A DNA stretch of 64,000 nt from Macrostomum hystrix. Taxonomy: Eukaryota; Platyhelminthes; Macrostomidae. Positions 9,890 to 23,000 of the stretch are shown one piece after another. A program made the position numbers and the translations under genes. The stretch covers positions 17,618,001 to 17,682,000 of the forward strand of contig CATNEN010000038.1 in the NCBI GenBank assembly GCA_950097015.1. Reading direction: 5' to 3'. Every line of letters starts with the position of its first letter. Position 1 is the first letter of the stretch. The notes beneath the pieces were generated by a model. It did not search any database and was not told the origin of the DNA. It worked only from the letters and a program-made list of their open reading frames with translations.

Positions 9890-11560
9890 GAAATCGATTG
9901 GCCTACAATAAAGAAACAAAGAAACGGAAGCAAGAGCTGATGGCGAGAACTTCGTTCTGGAAAACGGTAAAGTTTATATGCCGGTGTCCTGGGAGAAGGT
10001 CGCCACAGTTTTCCCTCCTGACATAATGCAGTAGCCGAAACCAGAGACCGAGTTGATTTGCGAACCGTCGGTGAAGCAGTGTATTTCACGGGGTTGGCCG
10101 TGGTCACGTACTTCCTGGCGAGGCGGAATGCTGGTTTTGAATTTGAGCGGTGCGCACAGCGTCGACGGGATTCCGTCTGAGAGAATTTTGAGGCCTCCAG
10201 CTGCGTCCAGGTCCCGTAGGCTGAGGTCGCCGTGGGGCCGGAGGTTCCGCTTGGTGAAGGCAAGTTGCTTCCGGATGGAGACGCCCGCGTCCAGAAGACG
10301 ACGAGCCGTCTTCATCGCTTCCCCTTTGATAAAAAGATCTAAAGGGGGAAGGTCCAGGAAGGCATTCATGCCAGCGAAGGGAGTGGAGGGTGCCGCACTC
10401 ATGATGGCTCGACAAGCACGGCCCTGCACCTTGTTTAGGGCCTCCAGGACCCCTTTGGTCTCCAGGGCACTATTCCAGATGAAGCCGGCAAAAGAAATGG
10501 CTGGTCTTACAATGGTAGTGTAAGTCCACCATTGAGGGCGGGGGGGTGACGCCCCATGTAGCACCGAAGGCTCTGCGGATCTGCGCAAGTGTCGCGAGAG
10601 CTTTGCGAGTTTTGAGTTTGACGTGAGGTGTCCAACTCAGCCTGTGGTCGAGGATGACACTAGGCATCTAGTTTGCTTCTCCATGGCGATGGGTTTGTCA
10701 TAGAGAGAAGAGGCTCAAACCTGTTTCGCTTGCTGGTGAACATGATGGCAACGGTCTTGGACTCAGAGAGTTTGAGGCCGCAACTATGAGCCCAGCGTTC
10801 GGCACGGAGGATGGAAGCTTGCAGAAGGTCTCTAAGGACCGAGTGTGACGGTCCAGCCACCGTGGCGGTGACATCGTCAGTATAGCCGATTTTTTGGACC
10901 GGGTCCGGGTCAGGGCTGCAGAGCAGCTCGTCCATGACAATTTTCCAAAGGATCGGACTGAGAACGCCACCCTTAGGGCCTCCCTTCTGGACTTTCACAG
11001 AGCGGGAGTGGCCAAGCAGGTGCGAGGTGGCAGTTCGGTGAGAGATCATACACATGATCCAGCGGTTGAGGTGCTCGTGCGCAGCCCGGCGCTCCAGGGC
11101 TCGCCTAAAGGCTCCGATGAGCACATTGTCGAAGGCACCGTCAGTGTCGAGGGAAAGCAAGAGAGCGAAACCAGTGCCAAGCACGGCGCGCTCTAGCTTG
11201 TCGACAATGGCATGCAGAGCACTTTCGATCCGGATCGAAAGGCGTGCTGGTTGGCGGAGAGCGGGGAGTTCCTCAGCTCAAGGTGAAGGAGGCGCCAAAG
11301 AACTAGCCTTTCAAGCAACTTAAGAAAGAAGATCGATGTTAAGCTGATGGGGCGGAAGGCTTTGGCAGAATGGTAGTCTCCCTTCCCAGGCGATGGTGGC
11401 TTCCTGCCAAGACCTGGGTACGTAACCGAGGGTGATACAGGCCTTAAACAGGTTGCAGAGGAGGCCGAGGAACCTCGCCATTTTTCACCGCTTCATACAA
11501 GAAGGCGGGGTAAATGTTGTCAGGTCCAGGCGTCCAGGCGATCTCAATGTTTTCTGCAAA
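9890..11560 (-). mobile_element. Non-LTR retrotransposon remnant (RT + RNase H), truncated at both ends
   Basis: Minus-strand frames carry, in order, a mid-RT block (PGPDNIYPAFL, then RPISLTS and LLERLVLWRLLHLELRNSPL), the active-site region LLSLDTDGAFDN, the YADD-equivalent IGYTDDV, LGVILDHRLSW-like thumb sequence, a YTTIVRPAISFAG block and PPLDLFIKGEA. An RNase H start (CFTDGSQINSVSGFG) and TVFQNEVLAI follow. This order and the linked RNase H fit the I/R1 superclade. At least three frameshifts, a deletion inside the RNase H part, and loss of the endonuclease/ORF1 side and the 3' end show a dead fragment. The Tyr-Thr-Asp-Asp motif differs from the usual Tyr-Ala-Asp-Asp at one position. Confidence 0.9.
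10660..11184 (-). pseudogene. Reverse transcriptase domain fragment of the non-LTR element
   Basis: The longest open segment of the remnant, about 174 residues. It holds the first catalytic Asp block (SLDTDGAFDN), the GGPKGGVLSPILW motif 5 block (usually QGGVLSP) and the YTDD catalytic pair. It is broken by frameshifts on both sides and cannot be a free-standing gene. Confidence 0.85.
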
Positions 11561-11564
11561 CTTT

Positions 11565-12526
11565 ATAGACAGCTATATCAATCTTTATCATAACTCCGTA
11601 AACGCAATTCTATCGTCAGCCCGCTGCTACCTATATTTAACACGATTAGTGAGACACCGACCTCGATGCGATAATCACAATAACACCTAGCCTTGAACCC
11701 TAAGGTTTTGTCTAAAATCTGGCTCATTCTTATTCTGCTCAAGATACCGATTCTAATTGAAGCAGTCCATCGTCAGAAATCGTCAGAATGAATTAAGTTT
11801 ATGCGCATATCTCGTATCAACGCAGGTGCGTAATTGTTGCGTATGCGTGTTTTTATTGCACACCAAAATATTAGGAGCTTAAATAAAATATTATTGTTTG
11901 CAAATTAAAACGTTGCTATGTGAACTAATTTTAGGCGTCAATAATTTACACACTAATAAAAATTGAAAAGCATTAATTTTAGATCTTTAAATCATAGTAA
12001 ATTACGAAAGTATAGCCATGTTAGCGAGAACAAATCGTGCAAAACTAAAATAAGGTTATGAATTAACGCATGAAAACTGCGAGACTGAAAATCTTCAAGA
12101 AAAAATATCTACTTGATGGAAGATGAATTGTAAAAAGTAACACAGAGTTCAATTATCTATATACGAGTATAACTTTTCAAAAAGCTTTTCGAAACAACAA
12201 AGAGGCTGATTTAAAAATTAAAGTAAAAATTAGAACTAAATGTTCCTTAATATTGCTGCAAAAAATGTATATACTATCCCATTAACTGCAGTGGCAACCA
12301 ATGCCATAGAAGTACACTCGACCATAGACAAAAAGCCAACCAAGTGACGAATTACATTAAAAATCAACCATAGGCTTACAAAACGCTCGAGTTTAGGATT
12401 GAAGCTAAAAGTGAATTGAATTTTAAGAGAAGACCTTGAAATGAATTACTTAGCTTGGTTTATTTTAGTCTATGGCCATGATAATTCAACCGAAGAATGT
12501 ATTTATTCTCCACATGATTGTTTTTT
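11565..12526. other. AT-rich intergenic sequence between convergent genes
   Basis: No ORF, array or recognisable element. A TTTATT at 12502-12507 (AATAAA on the minus strand) is a weak candidate polyadenylation signal for the ITPR gene, 484 bases past its stop codon. Confidence 0.35.
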
Positions 12527-12640
12527 TAGGGCGCCACTGCCACGGGTGCGCCAGTACTGGGGGCGCCACATAGAATTGTTAGTCGATTAGGCCCCCCCTA
12601 ATCGCGGCTCCCTTGCCCCCCGCCTGGTTACGCCCTATAG
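12527..12640. mobile_element. Short palindromic MITE-like element
   Basis: About 114 GC-rich bases in AT-rich surroundings, with end sequences TAGGGCG (left) and CGCCCTA (right) that are inverted repeats. A perfect internal palindrome lies near 12590, CGATTAGG and CCTAATCG, separated by a C-run. No coding capacity. It could be a small non-autonomous DNA transposon or a fragment; no clear target duplication was found. Confidence 0.35.
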
Positions 12641-12737
12641 TACTGTATAAAAACAACATTCCGCACTGCTTCAATTAACAAGGCTGTGTAAAATGGGTAA
12701 TAATCCGTATTAGCTGCACCATAAGCCTCAAGCCTAC

Positions 12738-12815
12738 GACTTCCGGGCGGAATCGAGCTCAGGGACCTTGGTGCGAGGGGTAAACGCGTTAGACCGGTCT
12801 GCAACTCACCCTGTC
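12738..12815 (-). repeat. tRNA-derived SINE, family A (head fragment)
   Basis: Only the tRNA-like head is present on the minus strand (GGAATCGAGCTCAGGGACCT on the plus strand). It sits in the presumed 3' UTR or flank of the ITPR gene. Confidence 0.75.
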
Positions 12816-12990
12816 TAGCATTAATATTATTAAAAGGCTTAAGGTAATTTTTTGCGATGATATAGAAAAAAGAAATAAGCATGTTGAGGCTTTATCCTTT
12901 TAGGATAGAAGAAAAACTGTTTTTTTCGAGTTCAAATTTAACAAAACGATTTTTTTGTTTCTAATTCAACAGTTTTAGAAGGATTAAGGA

Positions 12991-14037
12991 TTATCGATTC
13001 GCTCCGCCGATTCTCGGCTCTCCGTTCTCGTCGTACTCGTCTAGAAAGCCGAGGTGCTCAGCCGCGGCCGCCTCCACAACTGCCCCGGCACCGACAGCGC
13101 CGTGCAGCTGCGGCGTCAGTTGATGCGGATTAAATGTTTAATTATCTTGCCTTCAATCAGGTGTTACACATAAATGGATAGCTCGTCCACTTGTAGCCTA
13201 TAGTCGCTAGATTTTTTCTATCTAACTAAAGCTAACGGAGGTGTGCCAAAAAAAAGAAATTTCATTGACTTACATCTGGCTGCGACACCGTCAGTCTGTA
13301 GTCATCTTCGCTGCCTTGCGGCGACAGGGACCTACGCCGCTCCTCGATGTTCAGATGCCGATAGGAAGCCACCCTGGGAATGGCCAAGAACCTATCGACG
13401 TCGTTCTCCGTGGGGCTGTCGTGCAGTTGGCCACCGCCAAGAACCTTCTTCTGCCATTTCTTCTGCCTGTTGAGCTCGATCCAGCGCTTGCGTTCCACCT
13501 CCTGTTAACAATTGTTTACAAATTTCATCTCTCCCGTGTCTCATCTCTCCCGTGTCTCATCTCTCCCGTGTCTCATCTCACCTGTGTCTCATCTCACCTG
13601 TGTCTCATCTCCCCTGTCTCATCTCTCCTGTGTCTCATCTCTCCTGTCTCATCTCTCCTGTGTCTCATCTCTCCTGTGTCTCATCTCTCCTGTCTCATCT
13701 CTCCTGTTTCTTATCTCTCCTGTCTCATCTCTCCTGTGTCTCATCTCTCCTGTGTCTCATCTCTCATGTCTCATCTCTCCTGTGTCTCATCTCTCCTGTC
13801 TCATCTCTCCAGTGTCTTATATCTTAAAGAGACTTTATATACATTTTATGCCAAGAAAATAAAGTGAAAGGAAGCAATAAAGTGGTGACAAAAACTCACT
13901 TCCTCCTTCTGGTGCTGCACCAGGTCTTTGACGTTTTGAAGCAGTTCGTCGATCTTTGACTCTGTCGAGTCGTCGTCCTTGGCTGACAGGCATAGCGCTC
14001 GGTTTAATGGAAAGAAGTCGAACTTCTCGTCGTTTAG
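12991..14037 (-). CDS. ITPR: ITPR exons 35-37, C-terminal tail
   Basis: Exons 13900-14037, 13274-13501 and 12991-13107. LNDEKFDFFPLNRALCLSAK matches ERNLDWFPRMRAMSLVSSD; a heptad-like ESKIDELLQNVKDLVQHQKE follows, then basic VERKRWIELNRQKKWQKK. The coding region ends GANR and TAA at 12993-12991. The tail after the coiled coil is longer and unlike vertebrate tails. Confidence 0.85.
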
Positions 14038-17000
14038 CTGTGCATTGATTAGATTGTTGGGATTTCACATAAATTCATCAATTTTATCAGTTATAATCAA
14101 TTCCTGAGAAGCAGTGACAAGGTAAAATTCCTTGCCGATAAGGGAGGTGAGGTGAGATGAGACAGGGGAGTGTGACAGTAAAATGGGATAGGGGGAGAAA
14201 AGCTTACTTTAGGGGCCAAGGGAATTTAGAATTTAAGACTTATGGTGCCCGAATCTCGTCTGCGGGCCGATGGTTACTTACTGAAAGACTGCTGCAAAAA
14301 GGTCTATATTGGGGTTCAAAGTCTAGCAAAAAAACAAGCAACCTACCATTTTATAGACGTGCAGATCCAATGAAGTATAGTCATTCTTAGCCGTATCTTC
14401 CAGGTGAATAAAGAAGAAGATATAGGCCCACATGTTGTGCTCGTTGCGCACGTGATACTCGAAGCCCTGTCCGTGGTGCTCGAAGTCGTAGTTGTTGCGC
14501 GAGCAGATGAAGCAGCAGTTGCGCATGTCAGTTTCAGCTAGCCACTTCTTGTCGCGCAGCTGACTGAATGTGTCTACGATGATGCCAAAGATGATGTTCA
14601 AACCGATGGTGGTGATCAGGATAAAGAAGGTCACGTGGAAGAGTGCCATCCACACGTAGTGCTCAAAGGTTCGCTCTGTGGTTACTGGGGTGAGATTCTG
14701 CAAGAGATCGAGGTTTGATTTTTAGTAGTTTTTTTTCAGCTACGTTTTACTTTGAGAGGGGTCAGTGGCAGAGCGGTTAACGCGTTCGCCTCTCGCACCA
14801 AGGCTCCTGAGCTCGATTCAGCGGCGAGGCCACATTTATTTGCATTTTTTGCCCGTGAGTGCCAACCTCAAAGGCACAGTAAAAGTGTACACTGCCTCAT
14901 GATCAGAAATTAAGGGCAGATGCACACCTTTATGAGCGTATGTCTGCGTACCGTATAATAATAATGACAATAATTGCAGTGGAGCTGCGGGCAATGGCAC
15001 ATCATTTGTTGATACTAACCTGCCTGATTAAAACTTTCCTACCTGAATTTAAATCAAATACGCGCAGTGTCGTCAGGCAGTGTTAACTTCACTGTGCCTT
15101 GGAGGTCGGCCCTCAATGACGTAACTTGCACGACAAGCCCCTAAGCCTTCTCTCCGCGGCTGCGCCCCAAATGAATGTGGCCTCGCCGCGGAATCGAGCT
15201 CAGGGACCTTGGTGCGAGAGGCAAACGCGTTAACCGCTCTGCCAGTGACCCCCTTCTGCGTTTCGTATGTGTGAGTGTGAGCTCAGAAGCCCGCAGCCCT
15301 CCTGCAATTATAAAAAATCACGTTGGCACACTTGTTTAGCTTTTTTTCTGTTTCATCGCTGCATGATAGTTTGGTCCAGCCATTTAAATTTGCAAGCCAA
15401 TACAATACCTTTTGATTTTAGCATCAAATAGGGTTTGAAGGATTGAACTCACCTCAAAGAGGTCGCCAATTAAGCCAAATCGCAGCACGGTAACGAAGCA
15501 CTGGTACAGGTTGCCGCAGAACATCAGGCTCTCATCCGGGCGGAATCCGGCGCGAAATTTAGCAAAAGCGAGTACAGCGTACAGGTACATGATTACAATG
15601 CCGAGGACGGACACCCAGATCAGGGAGAGGCCTGCGTGGTGGATCGATAGGTGGGGTCCGGTTTTACGCGTGTTCAATCAGTTTCCGGACTATATGAAAC
15701 AACTTCTCTATGAATTAGCTCATAATGTACGTCCGTAGAATACATATACAAAGTTTACTCATCTAATGTAAAGTCGCAATCTGTCTCACACAATTTAATT
15801 TCAAATTCATCCATCCACCGTTCCCAAGCCCATCTACAATGGATCGCTCATTGGAGAGTGACGTGACGATTTACGACTACAAAAGTTGTCTGACTCAGAC
15901 AAGAGAGCTTAGCAACATGGCGCGTCCCAGAACAGCCATTTCGGGAATGGTTCGTTGAATCTCGTTAGATTTAGCCGTCGCTCTAAAACGAGGCTCGAGA
16001 GCGACGACCCTTAAGCTCCACAACCGATGAAAATTTAGCCGCTGTAGTGCCAGCACTGATTGAAAAAGATCCTGGAAGGACGGTACAACAACTGGCACAA
16101 CTAGCATTTCATCAGGAAGCTTTTCCACCATTCTTCATGAAAGGCTTCGGCTAAGCAAGGTATCCTCCCCCGAGGTGCCAAGCCATTTTTGACAGTTCGA
16201 CGGGGTATGGTAACCAAGCTCTCAAAGATGGTCCTGTTCCGAAGCCAAGCAGATGGTTGCTGCATGCCTTCATGGCTCATTGAGGTCTGATCCCGCTGGT
16301 AACACAGATGACACTGACTGCATGTGACAAAATGCATGCTCTAGGTGCTAGAGCATCTAAGGACTCAAAGGACTCAAACGAGAGGCGTCTAAGGACTCAA
16401 ACACGTGGCCTGTGCCAGGACAGCCCAGACCTGGCCCCGCGCGACTTTTTTTGTCCCGTCGTTTAAAGAGCCTTGCTCAAAGGAGTTCAGTTTGAGTCGC
16501 CAGCACGGGGCAGTCCAGCACTTTCGCAGTCACTCAGTACGAGTGAACCGGCTGCTTTACTACGTGGTTTGAAAGGAAGAGGAAGTGGATCTAAGCTACT
16601 GGGGAGTACTTTGAAAAGTCCTGAGAAGTATTTTTTCGACGCTTTTTTAATTCCACGTATCAGGAATTTTTTCAATACCCTAAGTTCACGAACTAGTTCA
16701 CGGGACGATCGCAATAAAAAATTTTCTTGATGAAACTAGACGCCAGACTTGAATTCTTACTTACCATTGGTCGTCACCGCCTGAATGACGCCCTGTAGCA
16801 TCTGATTGTTGTTGACAATGTTCAGCAGGTGAAAAGCAAAGAAGTACGGACTGTAGAAGGTCCCGGCAAAGGAACAGCCGACAAACACCAGGTAGTAGAG
16901 CGTCTGGATTGAGAACAACCGCACCGAGAGTTTGTCCTGGCCTCGCTGCTCCTGCAGGTCGTCGACTTCGTCCAGCTCTTTGCGTCGCCAGCTTCGCAGC

Positions 17001-20000
17001 TTCCTCACCAAAGCCGCCACCTCCGGTGGCCTCGGATGATTGGCCACAAAGAAGGCCAAGAGCAGCACCAGAGCCAGGGCGTCCAGCGTGTAGGCGAATG
17101 CCTGCATCCACTCGGACAGCCTAGGATAGGCCGCCTTCCACTGGCCAGTTGAGCTAAATGCGTTTTAACAAGGTACTCAAGCTGATGGACTTAGCACAGA
17201 AAAGTTCTGGGTCAGTCATACATGTAGTATGCCCGGGCCAGTTTTCCATGATAGTAGATAGACCACGGGTGGTATCTATCATTTTTTGGTATCTCCCAAA
17301 ATATTCAAACAATCGGCATGAAATTCCAGAACACGGTCATAAAACATCGGCATCGTCGAGATATATTAACGTCTCTTGTCGGGGTGTCTGGTGGCAAAAA
17401 TCCACCAATACGAGTATAGGCAAATCATTTAACCTTGTCGGCTGTTGTTTTTAATTCTTTTGTACTGATTTTTTTAATTGAACCAATATGGATTCGTCAT
17501 AGAAGTTTATACAGAGCAAGGTCAGTTGTCCTTGTCACCATCTCGGCAAGGCTGATGTCGGACGGCTTTCAAAGTTAGTTCATCGTAAAAAGCGGAAAAT
17601 TTTTATCCATAATATGAACTTTCACGAAAATCAGTCAAGATCGGTTTCGAAGCGATCGTGAAGTAGGCAGTGGGTGTTTGAAATCCCCCGGGATCCTTCA
17701 GCAGGGGGGGGGATTGCGTAACCTTTCTACTGCTAAAGCTCCTCCTTGTACTTCTTCTGCAGAGACGGTCTATAGTCAACCGGGCTAGCTTGTTAAGAAA
17801 AATAATTTCTTAACCCGGCGCCCGCACCCCTTTTAAAATTTGGTACATGCACATTGAGTTCCCATTCCTATTGGTTCCCTAATAATGAGTAAATAGATAT
17901 GATATTTGTACGATAACCACGTGACCCTGATGCTCTATCTAACCGCATACCTGTAGGCAGGAGCTGTAGCATTCGTGACATTTTCTATTGTGGTGACGTT
18001 TCCACCGCCGCCACCAGCGGCCGCCGCTGCAGCTTCGGGAGCCTCCAGCCCGATCAGCATGATGACGTTCAGCACAACGGCAACCAGAGTGGCCAAGTGA
18101 TTCCAGATCATCCAGAATCTGGTCAGCGAGATGGTCACCGGGTTTGACAACACCTTCTTCTGATAGTGAATGTCGTTCAGGATAGCCTTAGTCCAGTCCA
18201 TGAAGTCACGAATTTTCGTGCTAGACGAGTTTCGATCGACGCTCCATTTTAGTTTTTCTTTGACTTCTTCGCGAAGGACGTTCTGCCAATATAGAACACC
18301 GGCAGAGATAGGGATGTTAACAGATATGACTGGTCACTGTAGATGACTAAGGTAAGGTAACCAGTCTGTTACCTTATTTCGCACTCGAAAGTGCATCCTC
18401 TGCAGATTGTCCCCTTTGACAATCTCGATGGTCATGGAGTTCTTCTTGAACAGCTTGAACGCCTTCTGTTGCACTTCGGTGATTCGGAGCTCTGAAAAGG
18501 TTATTATATGCGTAGACAAGCATGTTAATGAATGTATTCGTAATTGTACTCGCAGTCAGTGAAGTACAACTGAGGTATCATAATCGGCTAATCATTTAAT
18601 CACCGCCCACGCGAAAGACGTTGATCGACTTTTAAAAGTCACATTTTTTGTTAAACTGGAATCTATCTACAGATAAAAAATCTGGACAAGCGAGGTGGTC
18701 CACGTAATTCTACTCATTCCACGCAACTAAAAAGCACAGACAAGCATTCATTTACGCGTTCCCATGTCGTCATAGGCACAAAATTAGCAAACTTATGGCT
18801 TTTGGTTTGACAATTGGATGGACGCTTTCACAAACACTTTAACAACATCTATGTATCGTAGTGACAGTAGAAATCTAAATTTGAATATACATTACCGCAA
18901 CTATTCAAAGGCGCTTTCAGAGGCTGCGTACAGCTGTTCTGTCCGTGGACAGGGGAGGCCTTCACACAAGCGCAAAATTCTACACTGCAGCTAATGCTGG
19001 CACCAATTTCACAACTGTGATAGCTGGGAAAGCAATAGGAAATTAATGCCTTGCTCAAGTCTACCTAATTGAGCTGAGGTTTGAACTCCCGACCTTCCAG
19101 TCTTTTAACACCCCGAAGTCGTTAAATTTTCTGATGATCGTAAAAATAAAACGATAAGAAAGTAATTTTTTAACGTCTAGATTGAAACGCCATACAAGTG
19201 TTATAGAAGCAATTCTGGAAATAAAATTCTTATTATTTGAAAAGCGACTCAAACAACTTTAAACAGCTGTTAATAAACAATTGAGCAAAGTATCAATGTG
19301 TTTGCGTTTCTACAAAACCAGGAGACCGATTAGTATCTCTATTTTTAATGATCTGATCGGCATCGTCCCATATTGCGCCGTTCAATTTAATAAGTCTATC
19401 TGTTCATTGTAATGACTCACAGACAAAATGCATAAATATATTCGTTCATTCTTTGTCATTTTACATGACTTTAAATATAAACATGAAGCTTAACCCTTTT
19501 CAGCATGCTCACACTAACATACTTTACGAAAAGCTTTTTATTTCATGACTCGAAACTGAAATTCAACTGAGATTGATATAAATTCTCCGTAGGAAATCAC
19601 ATCACTTTATAATATAGGAATAAAAGCGGCATCTGATATTTAAAAAAAAGTTAAATTTTAACACGACTGTTGTCGCAAAACTTATTGATCAATACGGACT
19701 TAAATGCGAAAAAAACCACGTTACTAGTGTACTAGAAGGTCAGGCTTGGACTAGCTGACGCTGTCACTACGAACCTTCAGCTGACAATTAAAAGTAGGAA
19801 TACCAAGCTACGAGCTCCGGGGGTCGGTGGCAGAGCGGTTAACGTGTTTGCCTCTCGCACCAAGGTCCCAAAGTTCGATTACCCGGCGAGGCCACAGTCA
19901 TTTGGGGCGCAGCCGCGGAAAGAAGGCCTTGGTGGCTTGTGGTGCAATTTACGCCCTTGAGGGTCAACCACCAAGGCACAGTGAAATGTACACTGCCTGA

Positions 20001-23000
20001 CGACGAGAAAGTCAGGGCAAATGTACACATCTGTGTGAGCGTATGCCTACGTATGGTATCTGTGTGTGTGTGCTCAGGAGTCAGCGAAATGGGCAGTATT
20101 GCCTCCTCGCTCGCTGCGGATCTAGTGTCACTTAATGATGTGCCATTGCCCGCAGCCCTCCTGCAATCACTATATTATATTATCAGATAACTCCCATTCG
20201 AATTTTTTGCTGCGGCTGAAAAAAGTCACGACACCGCCATGCAGCGACTTTTCGAATACAATTTGTTATTTCACTTGGCCGAATGTGGCTTGTTAAGCGA
20301 GATTTGAAAAATTCTAAACCCAAGTGCTGTGCCACCGGCTGAAACTGTTGAATTTCCAGAAGATCCACGCCTAGTAGAAGACCAGTGGACACCCAATAAC
20401 GACTGAAGTAACGTATATATATATAGAATGTATATATATGCAACACTCGTGCTTTTTGGGAAAAAGGTTTAAGGGCCACAAGTTGTCCGGAAAAGTAAAT
20501 AGCAAATTTACGTTTTGTACTGCCTGAGTTATGCAAACTATTTTTCATAATTTATTACACCTGCCCAATTAGACCAATGTGCAGCCGACAGCACAGCAGC
20601 AGCTATTGTACGGCACATATTAAGGCTGCGTATCGCTGTTCAGTCCATGGACTGGTTGGCGCCACGTACATTGGGAGTACCAATTAAACAGCTGGGTAAA
20701 CTATTTAGTTTCTTAATGCAGAGTTAAGTTTCTTGCTAAAGGACACAAATTATTTGTTCGGAGTCGTGAATCGAACCTCCGACCTTCAAGTCGTGAGTCC
20801 TACGCTCTAAACCACTAGGCTACAACCCCATCGAAGAGTCTTAGCATTATTATACGTTAGTATTTAATAGATACAAAGTGCATAGTAGATACTAAACTGA
20901 ACTGTATGTTTCAGCAAGTCCTAATGGTATTATATAGTTCGGTGGAGTACACTTTTATGGTCCCAGCAAAATACATACTAAAACATTTTCCATAGTCCAT
21001 TTCGAGTTCTGCGGGCTTCTACTCTAGTATTCCATGTAGACACTAAAGACTAAGATGCTGCAGACGCACTTGGTGTCTTGGTTGACAAGCTGATCAAATT
21101 TCAAAGCTTGGCACCAGCTGTACTGATGTCAGATTTGAAAACAAAAAAACTGACAATAAACGATCCTCTCCTATCCTACCCGTCTGTTTTACAAATGGTG
21201 GTCCTTAATTGGGCCGTTTTATATGTTCGTGCTAGAGTAGGCGCGTGCTTGAGTGAGGGCGGCGAGTTCTCATCCATTTTTTTGCTCTGTTCAGACGCAG
21301 CAAAAAATTATCAGGTGGAAGTTCCACTTGATACTTCTACTATTAAGCCATTCTCAGGTATCGAAACCTACAGGACACACGGACATAGACTACTAAACAA
21401 AGATTTAACCGGCGAACATCGTGCTCAATGAAACATACCTCTTCCATAGGGATCTGAATCTGCAAGCAAAGCAGGGGGTGGCGCGCGTGTCCGAACAGGT
21501 GCACTTTAACAAACAATGTCCGGAGGTTTTTGCACCGATTTCAAATCGCAGACCTTTTCAAAAGTGAAAATAGTCACGTGATTTGCTCGTACAGTCCTAA
21601 TTTAAGTAGAATATGCATAATTTTTCCGTTGATTTTACACTAAATCTAGCCTGACAATATGGCAAACTAATTAATCTCACCTTTCTTTCCCATCAGCGGA
21701 TCAATGTCGTAAAGGCGGGCCAGAATCACGTAGAACGAGAAGCCGACATCGAAAACCAACTCCATGAGCTCCTTCCTATCCTCTTTGGCCTGTTAATGTG
21801 GTACACAATGCACAACAAAAAAGTAATAATTTAGTATTTGGTGCCTCTTGCACCATGGTCCCTAAGCTCGATTCCGCGGCGAGGCCACATTTATTTGTGG
21901 TGCAGCCGCGGAGAGAAGGCTTGGGGGCTTGTCTTGTAATTGACCTCCTTGAGGGGCAATCCTCCAAGGCACAGTGAGAGTGTACACACCTGTGTGAGTG
22001 TGTGTCTGTGTAAAGTATCTGTACGCCTGTGTGCTCAGGAGTCAGCGAAATGGGCAGAACTGGCTCCTCGCTGACTGTGGGTTTACTGTGCCATGGCCCA
22101 CAGCCCTCGTGCAATTAATAGATTTGTGTTGTTGGTGGCGTTAAATCAATGAAAATGGGTGTAATGTGGGCGGCATATCAAAGAAAAGAATAGCAGTAAA
22201 GGCGGCCCATCCAAGAAACGAATAGCAGTAAAGGCGGCCCATCAAAGAAACGAATAGCAGTAAAGGCGGCATATGAAAGAAATGAATAGCAGTAAAGGCG
22301 GCATATCAAAGAAACGAATAGCAGTAAAGGCGGCCCATCAAAGAAACGAATAGCAGTAAAGGCGGCATATGAAAGAAATGAATAGCAGTAAAGGCGGCAT
22401 ATCAAAGAAACGAATAGCAGTAAAGGCGGCCCATCAAAGAAACGAATAGCAGTAAAGTCGGCCCATCAAAGAAACGAATAGCAGTAAAGGCGGCACATCA
22501 AAGAAACGAATAGCAATAAAGGCGGCCCATCCAAGAAACGTATAGCAGTAAAGGCGGCATTTGAAAGAAACGTATAGCAGTAAAGGCGGCATATGAAAGA
22601 AATGAATAGCAGTAAAGTCGGCCCATCAAAGAAACGAATAGCAGTAAAGGCGGCCCATCTAAGAAACGAATAGCAGTAAAGGCGGCCCATCAAAGAAACG
22701 AATAGCAGTAAAGGCGGCCCATCAAAGAAACGAATAGCAGTAAAGGCGGCCCATCAAAGAAATGAATAGCAGTAAAGGCGGCAAGTTAAATTAATAGTTG
22801 CAAAAGGCGGGACATCAAAGAAATAACGTCTGTAGAATGTGACACATTCAAAATGTAATTTTAAAAAAGAATGAATGAGATGTGAATGGGGTGGAAAGAA
22901 GTCAATCAAAGGCCCGTAAAAAATATAAAGATAACGGTGGCACTTTATTGCCGAATCATCTCAAAATTTGGTCTCACCAAAAGTCTCCGAAACAGTCCAC

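Noticed and set aside
10053-11323. Plus-strand ORFs at 10053-10523 and 10894-11323
   Set aside because: They are antisense to the reverse transcriptase and RNase H fragments and show no family motifs.
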